Positions 61,552-64,000 of a DNA stretch of 64,000 nucleotides are shown here, one piece after another. The position numbers were made by a program, and so were the translations under genes. The stretch's first letter is position 1. Every line of letters begins with the position of its first letter. A model generated the notes under the pieces. The model saw only the letters and a list, made by a program, of their open reading frames with translations, was not told the DNA's origin and did no database searches. This DNA comes from Harmonia axyridis. Taxonomy: Eukaryota; Arthropoda; Insecta; Coleoptera; Coccinellidae. Where the stretch lies: positions 18,205,825 through 18,269,824 of the forward strand of contig NC_059506.1 in assembly GCF_914767665.1 (NCBI RefSeq). Direction: 5' to 3'.

Positions 61552-61980
61552 ATGGCTATCTCCATTGATATCGAAAATATAATACAACTTTGTATCAAGA
61601 AAATGAAAAATCATGTGAAGCAGCAGAATTTGTTGAAAAAGGTGTTAGTTAAATTAATCTGGAAGAAAGTGCTCACATATAGAGAGAAAAATTATGAATT
61701 GATAAATACTAGGACTAACAATAATGACATTTGTGTCACAGAAGAAACCAAACAAGCGGCAAAAAATACGAGAATGGATCAAATTAAGACAAAAGAATTG
61801 ACAGAAAAATTAGATAAAGCTTATGTGATGAAATATTTTCTGCAGAAGGCAGTTCAAGGCAGCAATGATTTGCAAACGACACGGGATATTTTAGCTAAAT
61901 ATTGCAATAATGAAGTGAATCCAGCTTTTCCAAGATGTCATTATTTCGTGCATAGGCTACCTAAACGAGCACTTAATTAA
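61552..61980 (+). CDS. Array ORF copy 41, 142 aa, right-end type
   Basis: Common protein with ACC66, ACA80, CTG97 and TAA; Lys30 is AAG, so only part of the silent set of copy 7 is present. It lies in the short 1,282-bp interval. Confidence 0.6.
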   Translation: MAISIDIENIIQLCIKKMKNHVKQQNLLKKVLVKLIWKKVLTYREKNYELINTRTNNNDICVTEETKQAAKNTRMDQIKTKELTEKLDKAYVMKYFLQKAVQGSNDLQTTRDILAKYCNNEVNPAFPRCHYFVHRLPKRALN

Positions 61981-62911
61981 TTTTAATTGTTTTTTTTCAA
62001 TATTACATTATATGAGAATTGTTATATTTCAAATTATTCTTAAATATATTTTATAATTTTTTGGGATCATAATTAAATAATTATTTTTATGTTTAGGTGT
62101 TTACTTTCTATTTGGTGAAATAATTTATGAGGTATGAAGTATATACTCATTATTCAAAAATGATAAATTTAATAAACACAAGGGACTGAAACGAATGATT
62201 GGATTTTTTTTGAACATCTTCAATTTTTCGAATATCAAATACTTTTGAAAATTTCCAATTTTTTTTCTGTCCATCATATTCTATTTTACTGAGCTTTTAT
62301 TTGAAGTGAATCATACTTGGAAAAGTCGATTCACACCAAAAACATAAATAAGCTTACATGGAACGTTTCGATATAGCGTGCAACTCTAAGAAATTCAGAT
62401 TTTTTTTCCAGAAACGAAAATTCCATTTGAACAAGATTTTGTTTAATCGTCTGTATATTCAATTATAGTTTATCAATAAGATAAGAATAAATCGATGGTT
62501 GAAGTCATCCTTCTCTCTATAATATTCCTCATGATTTCTGTGTCATATCAATAAACAAGCGAATTCCAAATTCAAACATGAAAGGTCTCGAAAGTTCAGG
62601 TAGAATCAAACATGGTCTTATCAGTATATCGTATTACGAAGAGAAAGTCATTATACTGATAAGGATTCAGTAATCTTTCTTCTGTCATTGGGCATGTGCG
62701 GTATCTGAAAAACAACATCGCTTTCTAAATGGTGTGTCCATATTGTATATAATTTGGCTTTGGTGAACGTCTGACCTATTCATAGTGAGGACACGTGAGT
62801 AGAAAACAAGCAAGAACCATAGAATTCAATAACTTATTGAAAAATTCTTCTAGTGTGGTTTATTTAATTTGGGTGTTGGAGTTGATCAGACTATCTGACA
62901 TAACATTGAAT

Positions 62912-63340
62912 ATGGCTATCTCCATTGATATCGAAAATATAATACAACTTTGTATCAAGAAAATGAAAAATCATGTGAAGCAGCAGAATTTGTTGGAAAA
63001 GGTGTTAGTTAAATTAATCTGGAAGAAAGTGCTCACATATAGAGAGAAAAATTATGAATTGATAAATACTAGGACTAACAATAATGACATTTGTGTCACA
63101 GAAGAAACCAAACAAGCGGCAAAAAATACGAGAATGGATCAAATTAAGACAAAAGAATTGACAGAAAAATTAGATAAAGCTTATGTGATGAAATATTTTC
63201 TTCAGAAGGCAGTTCAAGGCAGCAATGATTTGCAAACGACACGGGATATTTTAGATAAATATTGCAATAATGAAGTGAATCCAGCTTTTCCAAGATGTCA
63301 TTATTTCGTGCATAGGCTACCTAAACGAGCACTCAATTAA
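62912..63340 (+). CDS. Array ORF copy 42, 142 aa, right-end type
   Basis: Two private replacements, Lys29 to Glu and Ala115 to Asp, with ACC66, ACA80, CTC141 and TAA. Last complete ORF in the window. Confidence 0.6.
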   Translation: MAISIDIENIIQLCIKKMKNHVKQQNLLEKVLVKLIWKKVLTYREKNYELINTRTNNNDICVTEETKQAAKNTRMDQIKTKELTEKLDKAYVMKYFLQKAVQGSNDLQTTRDILDKYCNNEVNPAFPRCHYFVHRLPKRALN

Positions 63341-63462
63341 TTTTAATTGTTTTTTTTCAATATTACATTATATGAGAATTGTTATATTTTAAATTATTCT
63401 TAAATATATTTTATAATTTTTTGGGATCATAATTAAATAATTATTTTTATGTTTAGGTGTTT

Positions 63463-64000
63463 ACTTTCTATTTGGTGAAATAAATTATGAGGTATGAAGT
63501 ATATACTCATTATACAAAAATGATGAATTCAATAAACACAAGGGACTGAATCGAATGATTGGATTTTTTTTGAACATCTTCAATTTTTCGAATATCAAAT
63601 ACTTTTGAAAATTTCCAATTTTTTTTCTGTCCATCATATTCTATTTTACTGAGCTTTTATTTGAAGTGAATCATACTTGGAAAAGTCGATTCACACCAAA
63701 AACATAAATAAGCTTACATGGAACGTTTCGATATAGCGTGCAACTCTAAGAAATTCAGATTTTTTTTCCAGAAACGAAAATTCCATTTGAACAAGATTTT
63801 GTTTAATCGTCTGTATATTCAATTATAGTTTATCAATAAGATAAGAATAAATCGATGGTTGAAGTCATCCTTCTCTCTATAATATTCCTCATGATTTCTG
63901 TGTCATATCAATAAACAAGCGAATTCCAAATTCAAACATGAAAGGTCTCGAAAGTTCAGGTAGAATCAAACATGGTCTTATCAGTATATCGTATTACGAA
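63463..64000 (+). repeat. Partial 43rd array unit, upstream region only
   Basis: Begins with ACTTTCTATTT at 63463 and is cut by the window edge within the GATA hairpin, before TATA box and ORF. It shows that the array continues to the right. Confidence 0.95.

Larger units (their letters stand above)
6421..64000 (+). repeat. Tandem array of a ~1,360-bp ORF-bearing unit, 42 units plus a partial 43rd
   Basis: Starting at the ACTTTCTATTT motif, the same unit recurs head to tail with no other DNA between copies. Unit length is 1,360 bp, give or take 1-2 bp from poly-T length and single-base indels, except one unit of 1,282 bp. Each contains, in order: AATAAA of the preceding transcript, about 600 bp AT-rich upstream sequence, GATA-type motifs, TATA box, leader, a 142-codon ORF, and an AT-rich 3' region. 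Copies differ by roughly one percent or less by eye, and spacer and ORF are about equally alike, pointing to recent amplification and homogenisation. The right end is outside the window. Confidence 0.97.

Noticed and set aside
6421..64000. CRISPR array, rDNA or histone cluster
   Set aside because: Units are 1.36 kb with no short spacers; no rRNA-like or histone-like sequence is seen.
6421..64000. Tandem copies of a small virus or transposon genome
   Set aside because: No replication protein, transposase, integrase or terminal inverted repeats in the unit; the single ORF shows no such motif.

Overview
The window looks like eukaryotic, most likely insect, nuclear DNA. It is very AT-rich. It carries APE-type non-LTR retrotransposons with microsatellite 3' tails, a DNA transposon end with an 8-bp target duplication, and a TACAGGGTG-type inverted-repeat element. 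It shows no prokaryotic gene organisation. The species cannot be named from the sequence.

Left part (1-6420): a nest of mobile elements. The host layer is a non-LTR retrotransposon on the + strand (element A). It consists of the end of ORF1 (3-158), a broken ORF2 with endonuclease and reverse transcriptase (218-2742, resuming at 6047-6318), AATAAA at 6381 and a (TTA)n tail ending at 6420. A sequence with 15-bp terminal inverted repeats (2743-6046) lies inside ORF2 and is flanked by the duplication TACATGAG. Inside that lie a composite inverted-repeat element (2913-3284), about 470 bp without genes, and a second 5'-truncated non-LTR element on the - strand (element B, 3762-5998) with an intact reverse transcriptase frame.

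Right part (6421-64000): one continuous head-to-tail array of a unit of about 1,360 bp, 42 units plus a partial 43rd, running off the right edge. Each unit holds a TATA box, an upstream region with GATA-type motifs in inverted pairs, one ORF of 142 codons from its first ATG, and a downstream AATAAA. The protein is small, basic and probably helical; I do not recognise it. Forty of 42 copies keep the frame, and two copies 2.72 kb apart share one single-base deletion. Copies fall into subtypes (Leu or Val at residue 32, Ile or Phe at 78, Glu or Gln at 85) that often alternate. A block of about 15 kb (17.8-33.3 kb) is repeated almost exactly 25.84 kb, that is 19 units, further on (43.7-59.1 kb).

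The best candidate for something undescribed is this array: an ORF-bearing satellite or ampliconic gene cluster, in layout comparable to multicopy arrays such as Stellate of Drosophila. The sequence alone does not show whether the protein is made or selected. No enzyme pathway, operon, RNA gene or CRISPR array is seen.
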